From Rhodospirillaceae bacterium (GTDB lineage: Bacteria; Pseudomonadota; Alphaproteobacteria; Rhodospirillales; Casp-alpha2), in NCBI GenBank assembly GCA_016845145.1, contig JAERTE010000139.1, positions 62,001 through 126,000 on the forward strand: a stretch of DNA of 64,000 bases. The letters are read 5' to 3'. The first letter of the stretch is position 1, and the number at the start of each line of letters is the position of its first letter. Under the pieces are notes generated by a model. That model was given only the letters and a program-made list of their open reading frames with translations, did not search any database and was not told where the DNA came from. The position numbers and the translations under genes are program-made. Positions 42,701 to 52,955 of this stretch are shown here, piece after piece.

Positions 42701-42829
42701 AAGTTCGGCAAAAAACTCCTGCCAGCGGTGATCGACGGAATGCGGATCATCGAGAAAACGCTCATACATCTCGGCGATGTAGACCTGATTTCCTGAAAAC
42801 AGAAAAGCATTCGGATCAAGTTCGACCAT
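39785..42829 (-). CDS. odhA: 2-oxoglutarate dehydrogenase E1 with a Lys/Ala/Pro-rich C-terminal tail
   Basis: 1014 residues. The N-terminal E2-docking segment (LFSGNQVYIAEMYERFLDDP), thiamine diphosphate/Mg region (HGDAAFAGQGLVPEAFDLSN, NNQIGFTT), and VWCQEEPKNMGSW near the C-terminus identify it. It decarboxylates 2-oxoglutarate and loads lipoyl-E2. After the normal end (EQEAFIDEALTVEK, about residue 970) comes a tail of about 40 residues built of PAKKAPAKK-type repeats, strongly basic and disordered, which is not part of the usual enzyme. Malate dehydrogenase in the same operon has a similar tail. Confidence 0.97.
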   Translation of the reverse strand: MVELDPNAFLFSGNQVYIAEMYERFLDDPHSVDHRWQEFFAELSDDQSELSSERRGASWAPSNAGVVGRGDLETLSEQMSREQSVQVQHQAISAERMSATKVREATLDSLRALMLIRAYRIRGHLLADLDPLKIVPPTDHPELDPAAYGFHEKDMDRQIFINYVLGLESATIREIMTILKETYCGSIGVEFLHIQDPDEKAWIQERIERIHNQPEFTVMGKRAILNRLIETEGFEKYLDRKFTGTKRFGLDGGESLVPAMEQIFKRGSQLGVEEIVLGMAHRGRLNVLANVMSKPFQAIFHEFQGGSSSPDDVGGSGDVKYHLGSSSDRVFDGKSVHLSLTANPSHLECVNTVCLGKVRAKQKQKNDEEREKVMALLLHGDAAFAGQGLVPEAFDLSNLHGYKTGGTIHIIINNQIGFTTAPRFSRTSHYCSDVAKVVDAPIFHVNADDVEAVTHCARLAIEYRQRFKRDVVIDMICYRRHGHNEGDEPMFTQPLMYKKIGAHPTTLQIYGQKLVNENVLTQEDVDQQIADFSSQLDEAFEASDNYKANKADWFDGVWSGLSVASGDARRGQTGVPMDRLQEIGKALTTVPDNFNAHKRIMRQLDQKKQMFETGEGFDWATAEAMAYGSLLMEGSAVRLSGQDSGRGTFSQRHSVLRDQETEEAYVPLNNLRFGQAPYEVIDSPLSEAGVLGFEYGYSLAEPNMLVLWEAQFGDFANGAQVIIDQFISSGELKWLRMSGLVMLLPHGYEGQGPEHSSARLERYLQLCADDNMQVCNCTTPSNYFHVLRRQLHRDFRKPLVLMTPKSLLRHKLCVSKIDKFDEKSTFHRVLWDDQDLTDDPKRSLAPDNQIKRVVLCTGKVYYDLYEERQKRKINDVYLMRVEQLYPFPHKVLASDLHRFRNAEIVWCQEEPKNMGSWTFIRDRLEGVLTDIGHSQHLARYVGRAEAASPATGFMKKHIAEQEAFIDEALTVEKPAPKRRVVSTRAPAKKAPAKKTPAKKPAAKKAPAKRARAKK

Positions 42830-42926
42830 AACACCTTAACACACTGTTGAGTGCGCTCTCCCTACTGCGTCTGATCCAATATTCAGATCAATCGTTCATA
42901 ACGTCCACTCACTTTTCCGCCAGCAC

Positions 42927-43802
42927 TCAGCCGCCCAAGGCCTTTACCATTGTGCTGCCCAATCCCGCCGGGCTGTCCGATACATGAACCCCCGCCGACT
43001 TCATGGCTTCGATCTTATCGCCCGCGCCGCCCTTGCCGCCAGCGATGATCGCGCCGGCATGGCCCATGCGCCGCCCCGGAGGTGCGGTGACACCGGCGAT
43101 AAAGCCGACCACGGGTTTTTTGGTGCCGGAATCCTTGATCAACTGGGCGCCGTCTTCTTCCGCCGATCCGCCGATCTCACCGATCATGATGATTGATTCG
43201 GTTTCGTCATCGCCGATGAACATTTCCAGGCAATCTATGAAGTTGGTGCCGTTGACCGGGTCACCGCCAATGCCGATGCAACTGGACTGACCAAGACCTG
43301 CGGCTGTCGTCTGGCCGACGGCTTCGTAGGTGAGCGTGCCCGACCGCGAGACAATGCCCACGGAACCGCGCCGATGGATATGCCCCGGCATGATGCCGAT
43401 CTTGCATTCATCAGGCGTGATGACGCCCGGGCAGTTGGGCCCGACCAAACGCGTCGATGAACCCTCCAGCGCACGTTTGACGGTGACCATATCCATTACC
43501 GGAATGCCTTCGGTGATGCACACCACCAACGGAATTTCCGCCGCTATGGCCTCCAAGATGGCTTCCGCCGCAAAGGGTGGCGGGACGTAAATCACTGAAG
43601 CGTCGGCGCCTGTCTTGTTGACGGCGTCAGCCACGGTGTCAAATACCGGCAGTCCCAAGTGCTCGGAGCCGCCCTTGCCCGGCGTCACTCCGCCGACCAT
43701 TTTGGTGCCGTAGGCGATAGCCTGCTCGGAATGGAACGTGCCCTGAGAGCCGGTGAAACCCTGGCAAATGACCTTTGTATTCTTATTGACCAGAACGGAC
43801 AT
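42927..43802 (-). CDS. sucD: Succinyl-CoA synthetase alpha subunit
   Basis: 291 residues. CoA-binding Rossmann part ([22 protein letters not shown]), the GPNCPG motif, and the phosphorylated histidine in [17 protein letters not shown]. It catalyses substrate-level phosphorylation from succinyl-CoA with SucC. Its ATG shares a base with the sucC TAA (TAATG), giving coupled synthesis. A 97 nt gap follows before odhA, without a visible terminator. Confidence 0.98.
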   Translation of the reverse strand: MSVLVNKNTKVICQGFTGSQGTFHSEQAIAYGTKMVGGVTPGKGGSEHLGLPVFDTVADAVNKTGADASVIYVPPPFAAEAILEAIAAEIPLVVCITEGIPVMDMVTVKRALEGSSTRLVGPNCPGVITPDECKIGIMPGHIHRRGSVGIVSRSGTLTYEAVGQTTAAGLGQSSCIGIGGDPVNGTNFIDCLEMFIGDDETESIIMIGEIGGSAEEDGAQLIKDSGTKKPVVGFIAGVTAPPGRRMGHAGAIIAGGKGGAGDKIEAMKSAGVHVSDSPAGLGSTMVKALGG

Positions 43803-44998
43803 TAAGCGGCCTCCTTCACGGCTTTGACGATTTTCTCGGCGGCATCGCCGAGATCGTCGGCGGAAAGGATCGGAAGCCCCGAGTCCGCCAAAATCTGTTT
43901 TCCTTGTTCGACATTGGTGCCTTCCAGACGCACCACCAACGGCACGTGCAGGTCGACTTCCCTGGCTGCCGTCACAACGCCTTCGGCGATGATGTCACAG
44001 CGCATGATGCCACCGAAGATGTTGACCAAAATGCCTTCGACCTTGGGGTCGGACAGGATGATCTTAAACGCCGCCGTAACTTTTTCAGCCGTGGCGCCGC
44101 CACCGACATCGAGGAAGTTGGCCGGGTCACCACCGACCAATTTGATGATATCCATGGTTGCCATGGCGAGGCCGGCGCCGTTGACCATGCAGCCGATAGA
44201 GCCGTCGAGGGAGATGTAATTGAGGTCATACTTGCCGGCCTCGAGTTCCTTCTCGTCCTCTTCGTCTTCATCGCGCATGTCTTCCACGTCTGCGTGACGG
44301 TAGAGCGCGTTGTCATCGAAGTTAACTTTGGCATCCAAGGCCATGACGTCGCCGGCGCCGGTCACCACCAGTGGGTTGATTTCCACCAGCGACAAATCCA
44401 AGTCGACGAAAGCTTGATAGAGAGCCATCATCAGCTTGACCGCCGATTTGATCTGGCCGCCTTCAAGGCCCAAACCGAAAGCCAACTCGCGGGCATGGAA
44501 GCCCTTGAATCCAACGGCAGGGTCAATCGCGACCTTGAGGATTTTTTCCGGCGTAGCTTCCGCCACTTCCTCAATCTCCATGCCGCCTTCGGTCGATGCC
44601 ATCATGGTCAGGCGAGAGGTTTCGCGGTCGAGCAACATGCCTAAGTAGAGCTCACGCGCAATGTCGCAGCCTTCCTCAATATAAAGCCGTTTCACTTCCT
44701 TGCCTGCGTCACCGGTTTGCTTGGTGACCAGCACATGGCCCAGCATCTCCGAGGCGCTTTCCTTGACCTCGTCAACGGATTTCACGACGCGCACGCCGCC
44801 TTTGCCGTCGGGGTTGTTCTGGAAGCGGCCGGCGCCTCGGCCACCGGCGTGGATTTGCGACTTCACCACGTAGACCGATCCACCGAGCTCTTCGGCCGCC
44901 GCGACGGCTTCATCAACTGTAAAGGCGACCTTGCCTTGAGGAACGCTGACGCCGTATTTGGCAAGCAGCTGTTTCCCCTGATATTCATGAATATTCAT
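43802..44998 (-). CDS. sucC: Succinyl-CoA synthetase beta subunit (ADP-forming type)
   Basis: 398 residues, ATP-grasp fold. It opens [17 protein letters not shown] and contains [26 protein letters not shown] and the C-terminal [17 protein letters not shown]. It binds nucleotide and, with SucD, interconverts succinyl-CoA and succinate. It is 33 nt after mdh and coupled to sucD. A short acidic insert [16 protein letters not shown] (about 233-248) is seen. Confidence 0.98.
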   Translation of the reverse strand: MNIHEYQGKQLLAKYGVSVPQGKVAFTVDEAVAAAEELGGSVYVVKSQIHAGGRGAGRFQNNPDGKGGVRVVKSVDEVKESASEMLGHVLVTKQTGDAGKEVKRLYIEEGCDIARELYLGMLLDRETSRLTMMASTEGGMEIEEVAEATPEKILKVAIDPAVGFKGFHARELAFGLGLEGGQIKSAVKLMMALYQAFVDLDLSLVEINPLVVTGAGDVMALDAKVNFDDNALYRHADVEDMRDEDEEDEKELEAGKYDLNYISLDGSIGCMVNGAGLAMATMDIIKLVGGDPANFLDVGGGATAEKVTAAFKIILSDPKVEGILVNIFGGIMRCDIIAEGVVTAAREVDLHVPLVVRLEGTNVEQGKQILADSGLPILSADDLGDAAEKIVKAVKEAA

Positions 44999-45031
44999 GC
45001 TGACCTCATCGTTTAGGGACGGGGAAGGAAA

Positions 45032-46213
<1,182 letters not shown>

Positions 46214-46334
46214 TCAAACGCCAGCGAATACGTATGACACCTTGTGGTAACGGTTTTGTCCGGCAAGGGCAAGGAATTCACTGGAAAATCAGGGTTTTTT
46301 GGACCGTACGTTTCGTAATTTCGGCGCGAGGCGC

Positions 46335-47489
46335 TTAGCCCCTGTGATCAAGGGCGAGATAGTCGGGAGACTGCATCTCGATCAGGCGTGACGTAGTGCG
46401 TTCGAACTCGAAAGCCCCGTCGCCCTCCGTATAAAGTTGGGTGGGGCCGGTTTCGGCAGAGCAGACCAACTTCACCTTGGCGTCGTATAGGGCATCGACC
46501 AGAGTAACAAAGCGCTTCGCCTGATCGCGCTTGGCGGGGCCTAGGCGCGGGATATCGGCCAATACCAGAGTGTGGAAATACTCTGCAAGCGCAAGATAGT
46601 CGCCGGCCCCGAGCGGTTGACCGCAAAGGTCCAGGAAATCGGCATAGGCGACACCCTCGGCGGTCTTCGGGAGATGCACATCTCGGCCATTGACGCTGAG
46701 CGCACGGGCCTGAACGGGCATGCCGACAGAGAGTTCCGCGAAGGCTTGGTCCAATTTCGCCTGGGCGGCCGCACCGTTCGGCGTGACATAGATGTCCATG
46801 GCCTGCAGGCGTTCCAGGCGATAATCGGTGCCGTTGTCCAACTCCATTACCTGCATTTTATCAATGAAGATGTCGATGAACGGCAAAAACCGTTCGCGTT
46901 GTAGGCCGTCCTTGTAAAGATCGGTCGGATGGCGATTGGAGGTGGCGACAACGACGATGCCGCGCTCGAACAGCGCCTCAAACAGTCTGCCCAGGATCAT
47001 TGCATCGGCGATGTCGGTGACGTGAAACTCGTCGAAGCACAAAAGCCAGGCGCGCTCGACGATGACTTTTGAAAGCGCCTCAACCGGGTCTCGGCTTTCG
47101 GGAACCTTGCCGGCTTTCTGCGCCTCTCGGAACGTGTGCAGGCGTTTGTGAACTTCCTGCATGAAGGCATGGAAGTGGACGTGCTTTTTGGCCTCTTCCG
47201 CGATTGGGCAATGGGCAAAGAAAAGATCCATGAGCATGGTCTTGCCGCGCCCGACGCCGCCCCAGAAATAAAGGCCCTTGGGCGGCCGTTTTTTACCGCC
47301 ACCGAACGACAGTCTCGCACGCCAACCGGTTTTACCCATCTGCTCCGCGTAACTGACCAACTCGCCGGAAAGATCTTGCAGGCGAGCCATGGCGGTAGCC
47401 TGGATCGGATCGGCCCTGATTTCACCTTGTTCGACAAGGGCATTGTAGGCGTCGATGGGTTGAGGGGGGGGGGTGTGCGGTGTGGTCAA
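46335..47489 (-). CDS. zapE: ZapE/AFG1-type cell-division ATPase
   Basis: 384 residues. Walker A GGVGRGKT at 77-84 within GLYFWGGVGRGKTMLMDLFF, Walker B LLCFDEFHVTDIADAMIL, and sensor VVATSNRHPTDLYKDGL are textbook for the AFG1 family. In E. coli ZapE acts on FtsZ rings under stress. Codons 6-9 run through a string of ten C bases (complement of 47464-47473), which encodes the Pro run at the N-terminus. The gene lies between the SAF oxidoreductase (9 nt) and mdh, a common alphaproteobacterial neighbourhood. Confidence 0.95.
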   Translation of the reverse strand: MTTPHTPPPQPIDAYNALVEQGEIRADPIQATAMARLQDLSGELVSYAEQMGKTGWRARLSFGGGKKRPPKGLYFWGGVGRGKTMLMDLFFAHCPIAEEAKKHVHFHAFMQEVHKRLHTFREAQKAGKVPESRDPVEALSKVIVERAWLLCFDEFHVTDIADAMILGRLFEALFERGIVVVATSNRHPTDLYKDGLQRERFLPFIDIFIDKMQVMELDNGTDYRLERLQAMDIYVTPNGAAAQAKLDQAFAELSVGMPVQARALSVNGRDVHLPKTAEGVAYADFLDLCGQPLGAGDYLALAEYFHTLVLADIPRLGPAKRDQAKRFVTLVDALYDAKVKLVCSAETGPTQLYTEGDGAFEFERTTSRLIEMQSPDYLALDHRG

Positions 47490-47498
47490 GTGCCCCTC

Positions 47499-48875
47499 CT
47501 ACTCAGCCGCGACCCGTCCGGCGCCCTTGCCGCCGAACAAAGCTTCCATTTCACGACGCATCATGTAGACGGTGTCCGTGCGCCGCTCGAGCGGCAAATC
47601 GATGTCGTTCCAGGTAACGATCTGGCCGGCGGGCACCGTGAGTTTCAGGGGCAGGTCACGGGCCAGGCCGATAGGCAGGGCGCCGACGGCCAGTGCGTCT
47701 GTTGCCGTCATCAATTTGCCCCAAACAGTATAACCGCCTTCGCCGTCGAGCATTTCGCCCGCGGCAAGATCGCGCTTGGCCGTCGCGACCACGTCGGCGC
47801 GGAAACCTGTCGCAGCGCCCGTTGCCTGATGGTGGATCGCCGCCCAGGCGACACTGATGCCAAGCTCCAACCCGATCAGATGATAGGGGCGCCAAAGTGC
47901 CGAGTAGCGGCCTGTCGGATCGGTAATCAAACCGTAATCGGCGAAACAATCGGCCACGTAGTCGGTAGGCGCTTCGAACGTGACATAAACGCCCCAGCGC
48001 AGGTCGTGTTCCAAGTCCATCCCATCGCGCCCGCAACTGGAGATCACCTCGACCTGGCCCTTGTGGTGTAGGGAGCCGCCGTCCGTTTGCGGTATCAGCG
48101 TGCTGGCGATGTCTTCTACATCGCAGGCGGGGAAGGTGAGGCCGCCGGGTGCCGGCGTCAGGCCGGTGGCATTGGCGACGGCCGCCATTTCGATGCCGGA
48201 TTTGGTGCCGTCCAGAAACGAGTTGAACATTTTGGCGTTCATGCCGCTGGCGGCGGCGCGCTCGGGCGTCAGGCCGTAGTGATCCCACACCGTGTCGGGT
48301 GTTGAGGCATGAAATGTCGGCAGATATTTGGTCCCCTTGCCAGCGGCCACAACGTCTAGGCCGCAACTGCGTGCCCAGTCGACCTGTTCGCAAATCAGCG
48401 CCGGCTGATCGCCATAGGCCATGGAATAAACCACGCGTGCGTCCCGTGCCTTTTGCGCCAGCAAAGGTCCGGCCAACACGTCGGCTTCAACATTGACCAT
48501 GATGATATGGCGGCCCCGTTCAATGGCCGCGAGCGCGTGTCGAATGCCCACTTCCGGGTCGCCGGTGGCTTCGATGACGACTTCCACGCCACCGGCTTCG
48601 AAGAGGCGGTCGGCATTGTCGGTGACAAATGTGGTGCCTTCGGCCAAGGCCTTGGCCGCCGATGTGGCGCCATACTGATGTGGCTCCCAGCCGGTGGCGG
48701 CGAGGTTGCGCTTGGCGCGCCCGGGATCGAGATCGGCAATGACCATCACATGCAAACCCGGTGTGCGCAGCGTTTGCGACAAAAACATGGTGCCAAATTT
48801 TCCGGCGCCGATGAGCCCGACACGGATCGGATTGTCGTTTTCGGCGCGGGCTTGCAAGTCGCGATGCAGGTTCAT
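47499..48875 (-). CDS. NAD(P)-dependent oxidoreductase with C-terminal SAF-like domain
   Basis: 458 residues. The Rossmann motif GLIGAGKFGTMFLSQT is at about 19-34, followed by a homoserine-dehydrogenase-like middle (EVVIEATGDPEVGIRHALAAI, KGTKYLPTFHASTPDTVW). The C-terminal part (LPIGLARDLPLKLTVPAGQIVTWNDIDLP) resembles a SAF domain as found in sialic acid synthases and UxaA-type enzymes. Such proteins are annotated as homoserine-dehydrogenase-like or DRL-like, and a few act in tetronate or sugar-acid metabolism. The substrate is unknown. It is cotranscribed with zapE. Confidence 0.82.
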   Translation of the reverse strand: MNLHRDLQARAENDNPIRVGLIGAGKFGTMFLSQTLRTPGLHVMVIADLDPGRAKRNLAATGWEPHQYGATSAAKALAEGTTFVTDNADRLFEAGGVEVVIEATGDPEVGIRHALAAIERGRHIIMVNVEADVLAGPLLAQKARDARVVYSMAYGDQPALICEQVDWARSCGLDVVAAGKGTKYLPTFHASTPDTVWDHYGLTPERAAASGMNAKMFNSFLDGTKSGIEMAAVANATGLTPAPGGLTFPACDVEDIASTLIPQTDGGSLHHKGQVEVISSCGRDGMDLEHDLRWGVYVTFEAPTDYVADCFADYGLITDPTGRYSALWRPYHLIGLELGISVAWAAIHHQATGAATGFRADVVATAKRDLAAGEMLDGEGGYTVWGKLMTATDALAVGALPIGLARDLPLKLTVPAGQIVTWNDIDLPLERRTDTVYMMRREMEALFGGKGAGRVAAE

Positions 48876-48971
48876 GCACGCTAATCCTTGTCAGGCATGA
48901 TGGACGGGTTTCATATATACAGCATGTTACCCGATGATGCCCGCGGGTCGATACAAAAGGACAAATAGGAC

Positions 48972-49778
48972 ATGCGCGACTTTAGCGATCTGGTGATGCA
49001 CAACGAGGCTCAAATCCGCCTGGGCGCCTTCTTCGGTATCCTGGCGATCATGGTCACGTGGGAGTTTATGGCGCCGCGCTTGAAGCTCGCCCTGCCGCGC
49101 GCACGGCGCTGGCCCGCCAATTTGGGTATTGTGGTGCTGAATACCGTGTTGGTGCGGCTGTTGTTTCCGGTGCTGCCCGTGGGTGTGGCGCTGTGGGCGG
49201 CGGAAGATGGCTGGGGATTGTTCAATATCGCCGCCGCACCGCAGTGGCTAGCTGTCATCGGCAGCGTGCTGATTTTGGACTGTGCCATCTATGCCCAGCA
49301 TGTGGTGTTCCACAAGGTGCCGATGCTGTGGCGATTGCATCGTATGCATCACGCGGATACCGGCTACGACGTGACCACCGGTGCGCGGTTTCATCCGATC
49401 GAAATCCTGATGTCCATCGTTATCAAGATGGTGGTTGTCGCCGCCATCGGCGCGCCGGCGGTGGCGGTGATCATCTTCGAGGTGCTGCTCAACGGTACGG
49501 CCATGTTCAACCATGGGAACGTGCGCCTGCCCCTGCCGCTGGACCGGGTGCTCAGGCTTTTCGTGGTCACGCCGGATATGCACCGGGTGCATCATTCTTC
49601 CGTGCGCGCCGAGACCGACAGCAACTACGGCTTTAACCTGCCGTGGTGGGATCGGCTGTTCGGTACCTATATCGATCAACCCGAAGCCGGACACGACGGC
49701 ATGCAGATCGGTCTGACGTCATTTCGCGATCCGGTGGAACAACGCCTGGACAAGATGCTCGGGCAGCCGTTTCGTTGA
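48972..49778 (+). CDS. Sterol desaturase / fatty acid hydroxylase family membrane protein
   Basis: 268 residues. Several hydrophobic helices carry the di-iron histidine clusters QHVVFHKVPMLWRLHRMHH, GARFHPIEI and DMHRVHHSS, followed by SNYGFNLPWWDRLFGTY, a strongly conserved tail of the family. Members hydroxylate or desaturate lipids such as sterols, fatty acids or hopanoid/ornithine lipids in the membrane. The true substrate is unknown. First of a four-gene run with CoA-ester enzymes. Confidence 0.9.
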   Translation: MRDFSDLVMHNEAQIRLGAFFGILAIMVTWEFMAPRLKLALPRARRWPANLGIVVLNTVLVRLLFPVLPVGVALWAAEDGWGLFNIAAAPQWLAVIGSVLILDCAIYAQHVVFHKVPMLWRLHRMHHADTGYDVTTGARFHPIEILMSIVIKMVVVAAIGAPAVAVIIFEVLLNGTAMFNHGNVRLPLPLDRVLRLFVVTPDMHRVHHSSVRAETDSNYGFNLPWWDRLFGTYIDQPEAGHDGMQIGLTSFRDPVEQRLDKMLGQPFR

Positions 49779-49802
49779 GAATATGAATTGGGAGGGGAGC
49801 GC

Positions 49803-50588
49803 ATGAGTTACAAAAATATCCTGACCGAAACAGATGGCGAGCTGTTGATCGTCACCCTGCATTGGCCCGAGCGCCGTAACGCCATGAACCACCAGATGCG
49901 CGTCGATTTGATGGACTGTGCGCGCAAGGCCGAAGCCGACGATGCGATCAGGGCCATTGTTTTCACCGGTGATGGCGACAAATCCTTTTGTGCCGGGGCC
50001 AATATTCCCGAACTTACCGAGCGCACGCTGGCGTCCGAGATGGGGGAGGCGGCGACGCTCAGGAAAGAATTACCCACTGTCATTGAGCGCTTGGGCAAAC
50101 CCAGCGTGGCGGCGATCAATGGCTACTGCTTTGGCGCCGGGTTGGAGTTCGCCATGGGCTGCACGGTGCGCATCGCCAGCCCCAATGCATCGCTGGGGCA
50201 ACCTGAAATCAAGCTCGGCCAAATTCCCGGCAGCGGCGGCACGCAGCGTTTGTCGCGATTTGTCGGGCTGGGCTGGGCCATGCAGATGGTATTGACCGGA
50301 GAGCCCGTGGATGCCGAGACGGCGCGTGCCATCGGTCTGGTGACGGAAGTGCACCCGCAAGACAACTTGCTTGGCCGCGCTAAGGAATTGGCGCGACTAA
50401 TGGGAGCGCGCGCGCCGCTGGCGTTTGTCGGGGGGCGCGACGCGGTGCTGCGCTCGACCGAGACGGACTTACTGAGTGGCATTGACTACGAGCGCAAACT
50501 TTACGCCATATGTATGGGCAGCGAAGACGGCCAGGAAGGCCTCAAGGCGTTCGCCGAGAAACGCGATCCTGTCTACAAGGGCCGCTAA
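49803..50588 (+). CDS. Enoyl-CoA hydratase/isomerase family protein
   Basis: 261 residues from the ATG at 49803 behind GGAGGGGAG; a start 15 bp upstream is less favoured. Crotonase fold: WPERRNAMNHQMRVDL, FCAGANIPEL oxyanion segment, CFGAGLEFAMGC, and EIKLGQIPGSGGTQRLSRFVG, where the two catalytic glutamates of hydratases are Glu-type in IPG/GG context. The function is most likely hydration of an enoyl-CoA. It ends 5 nt before the CoA ligase, so these work in the same pathway. Confidence 0.88.
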   Translation: MSYKNILTETDGELLIVTLHWPERRNAMNHQMRVDLMDCARKAEADDAIRAIVFTGDGDKSFCAGANIPELTERTLASEMGEAATLRKELPTVIERLGKPSVAAINGYCFGAGLEFAMGCTVRIASPNASLGQPEIKLGQIPGSGGTQRLSRFVGLGWAMQMVLTGEPVDAETARAIGLVTEVHPQDNLLGRAKELARLMGARAPLAFVGGRDAVLRSTETDLLSGIDYERKLYAICMGSEDGQEGLKAFAEKRDPVYKGR

Positions 50589-50593
50589 CCGGT

Positions 50594-52177
50594 ATGAAGC
50601 CGACGCTGCTGACGCGCGCCGACATTGACGCCTATCTGGATGCCGGCCACTGGACCCGCGATACCATGGCCGGGTGTTATGCTATGCATGCGCGAGATCG
50701 CCCAGACGAAATTGCCTGCCGGGATGCGCAGGCCAGCTACACCTGGGCTGAGTTGCATGCCGCTACGGATCGTCTTGCCGCCAATTTGATCGGCCTCGAA
50801 TTGGCCCGCGACTCGAGAGCCTTAGTGCAGATGCCGTCGAGCACGCGTGAAATGCTGTTACGGATCGCACTCAAGAAAGCGGGGATCATCGGCGTTTACG
50901 CGCCCATGCAATGGCGCCGCCGTGAGCTTGATTATGTCATCGACCGCGTGACGCCGGATCTTGTTGTGATGGCACAAGGCGCGGAGCACGCTGACGATAC
51001 CGCATGGCTCAAGGATGCAACCGAAAGCTTGCCGGTACGGATCGATTTGGCAGCGTCGCCAGCCGAGGGTTGGCTCGGATGGGATGAGGTTTCCGTACGC
51101 GGCGCGGGCAAACGCGATATGGCGCAAATCGCGGAGCGCCGTTTTGCCTTTGATGACGTTTCCCTGATCACCGCATCAAGCGGTACCAGCGGGTTGGCGA
51201 AACTCTGCGAATGGCCGGAAGCGGCGCAAATATGTGTCGGGCGCGGCATTGGCGAGCGGCTGGGACTGACGGCAACCGACAACGTCGGTATTTTCGCACC
51301 CATGTCGGGGGCGGCGGGCGTGCTCGTTTGGACCGTTTCCGCGACAATACCTTGCACCTTCGTCTATCCAGATAGCTTCCAACCCAAATCATTGTTGGGC
51401 TTGGTCGAGCATGAGCGCATCACCGCCGTGACCACGGTGCCGGTCATCTTGGCGCGCTTGGCGGCGGAGGATGCGTCCGCCTATGACCTGAGCTCGCTTC
51501 GGGTGCTGCGCGTCGGCACGGCCGCCGCCGATGTGGAGGCCGCGCGGTCATTCGAAGAGCGTACGGGCTGCAAGGTGGTGGTGGCGTCGGGATCCATGGA
51601 ATGCCCCGGTTTCGGTCATGCGCATGTGGATGAGCCCAAACATTTGCGTCTTGATGGCTCGGTCGGTCTGCCGTTGCCCGGCTGCCAACTGAGGATTGAT
51701 GAAGGTGTTGGCAATATCGGAGAGCTCAAGGTCTCAGCACCGTTCGCGGCATCCGGTTATTGGGATGACCGGGCCGCCACCGACGCCGCTTGGTCGGACG
51801 GCTGGTACGCCACCGGCGATATCGGCTGCCTCAACGATCACGGACGTCTGACACTCATCGGCCGTGCCAAGGAAGTGATCAACCGCAGCGGCCATAAAAT
51901 TCTCCCCGCCGAAGTGGAGCGCGAAATCGCCCGCCACCCCGGCGTCTTCGAATGCGCTGTTGTCGGCGCGCCGGACGCGGAATACGGCGAGGTGCCGTGG
52001 GCCTTCATCCAGCAGCACGAAGGCGTGGCAGTTGATGTAAATGCATTGCAATCTGCGTTGCGCGACAGCGGCATGGCAAGTTACAAGATTCCCGCACGTA
52101 TTCTGGTGGTGGATGAATTACCCCGCGTTGGCGGTGGCAAGGTCGACAAAAAGGCGTTGTTGCTTATTAAAAAGTGA
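50594..52177 (+). CDS. AMP-dependent acyl/aryl-CoA ligase
   Basis: 527 residues from the ATG at 50594. Class I adenylate-forming enzyme: A3 loop ASSGTSGLAKL in place of the common SSGTTGxPK, YATGDIGCL, the hinge GRAKEVINRSGHKILPAEVE, and the catalytic C-terminal lysine region GGGKVDKKAL. It activates a carboxylic acid to its acyl-CoA through an acyl-adenylate. Substrate choice (fatty acid, benzoate-like or other) cannot be read. The A3 proline-lysine to Ala-Lys change is notable but Lys is retained. Confidence 0.88.
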   Translation: MKPTLLTRADIDAYLDAGHWTRDTMAGCYAMHARDRPDEIACRDAQASYTWAELHAATDRLAANLIGLELARDSRALVQMPSSTREMLLRIALKKAGIIGVYAPMQWRRRELDYVIDRVTPDLVVMAQGAEHADDTAWLKDATESLPVRIDLAASPAEGWLGWDEVSVRGAGKRDMAQIAERRFAFDDVSLITASSGTSGLAKLCEWPEAAQICVGRGIGERLGLTATDNVGIFAPMSGAAGVLVWTVSATIPCTFVYPDSFQPKSLLGLVEHERITAVTTVPVILARLAAEDASAYDLSSLRVLRVGTAAADVEAARSFEERTGCKVVVASGSMECPGFGHAHVDEPKHLRLDGSVGLPLPGCQLRIDEGVGNIGELKVSAPFAASGYWDDRAATDAAWSDGWYATGDIGCLNDHGRLTLIGRAKEVINRSGHKILPAEVEREIARHPGVFECAVVGAPDAEYGEVPWAFIQQHEGVAVDVNALQSALRDSGMASYKIPARILVVDELPRVGGGKVDKKALLLIKK

Positions 52178-52195
52178 AGGACGAAAAGGTTCACA

Positions 52196-52798
52196 ATGTT
52201 AACACTCGTTACATCGGAGGCCTCTCCCTACGGACGCAAAGTCCGGGTGGTTATGGACATTCTCGGCTTGCAATCGAAGTTCAAACTGCAACCCGCCAAC
52301 ACGCTTGATCCCGATGATCCGATCCGGGATATCAATCCGCTGGGCAAAATACCGGCGCTGATCACCGAAGCAGGAACGGCGGTGTTCGACAGCCGCGTCA
52401 TCATCGACTACCTGGATGCCCAATATGGCGATGGCCAGCTGATTCCCCGCGACCCGGCAGCCCGCGCCCGCATTCTCACGCTGGCGGCCTTGGCTGAAGG
52501 GATCAACGACGCCCTGTTGCTTGTTGTCTACGAAGGCCGCTTCCGCGAACCTGAACAAAAATGCCAAGTATGGCTCGATCATCAGTACGGCAAAATCCGC
52601 CGTGGACTGACCGCCGTCACTGAGCAGTTGGACGAATTTGAAGCGCCCAACCTTGCCGCCGTTACCTTGGCCTGTGCGCTGGGATACGCCGATTGGCGCA
52701 AGCAGATCGATTGGCGGGTGGAGTTTCCCGTGCTTGTGCCGTGGCTAGATGAGTTCGCCGCCGCCGTTCCCGCCTTTGAGCAAACCAAAGCGCCCTAA
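52196..52798 (+). CDS. Glutathione S-transferase family protein
   Basis: 200 residues. N-terminal thioredoxin-like domain (LVTSEASPYGRKVRVVMDILGL, NPLGKIPALITEAGTAVFDSRVIIDYLD) with Ser in the SPYGRK motif and the GSH-binding DSR, then an all-helical C-terminal domain. It conjugates or isomerises with glutathione; the substrate is unknown. It follows the CoA ligase by 18 nt. The 157 nt after it, up to 52955, show no gene. Confidence 0.9.
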   Translation: MLTLVTSEASPYGRKVRVVMDILGLQSKFKLQPANTLDPDDPIRDINPLGKIPALITEAGTAVFDSRVIIDYLDAQYGDGQLIPRDPAARARILTLAALAEGINDALLLVVYEGRFREPEQKCQVWLDHQYGKIRRGLTAVTEQLDEFEAPNLAAVTLACALGYADWRKQIDWRVEFPVLVPWLDEFAAAVPAFEQTKAP

Positions 52799-52955
52799 GA
52801 AGACACGGACCTGTTTCACGTTTGTGCAGCAAGGTCGGCAAAACGGAGTCGCAGGCCGATGTGGGTGAAGGATGATAAAGCACGACTGTGGGAGCGTTTG
52901 TGAACCGCGTCATGAGTGGGCGCCGAGTGCCGGCGGCCGCCTCTGCGCTTTATGG

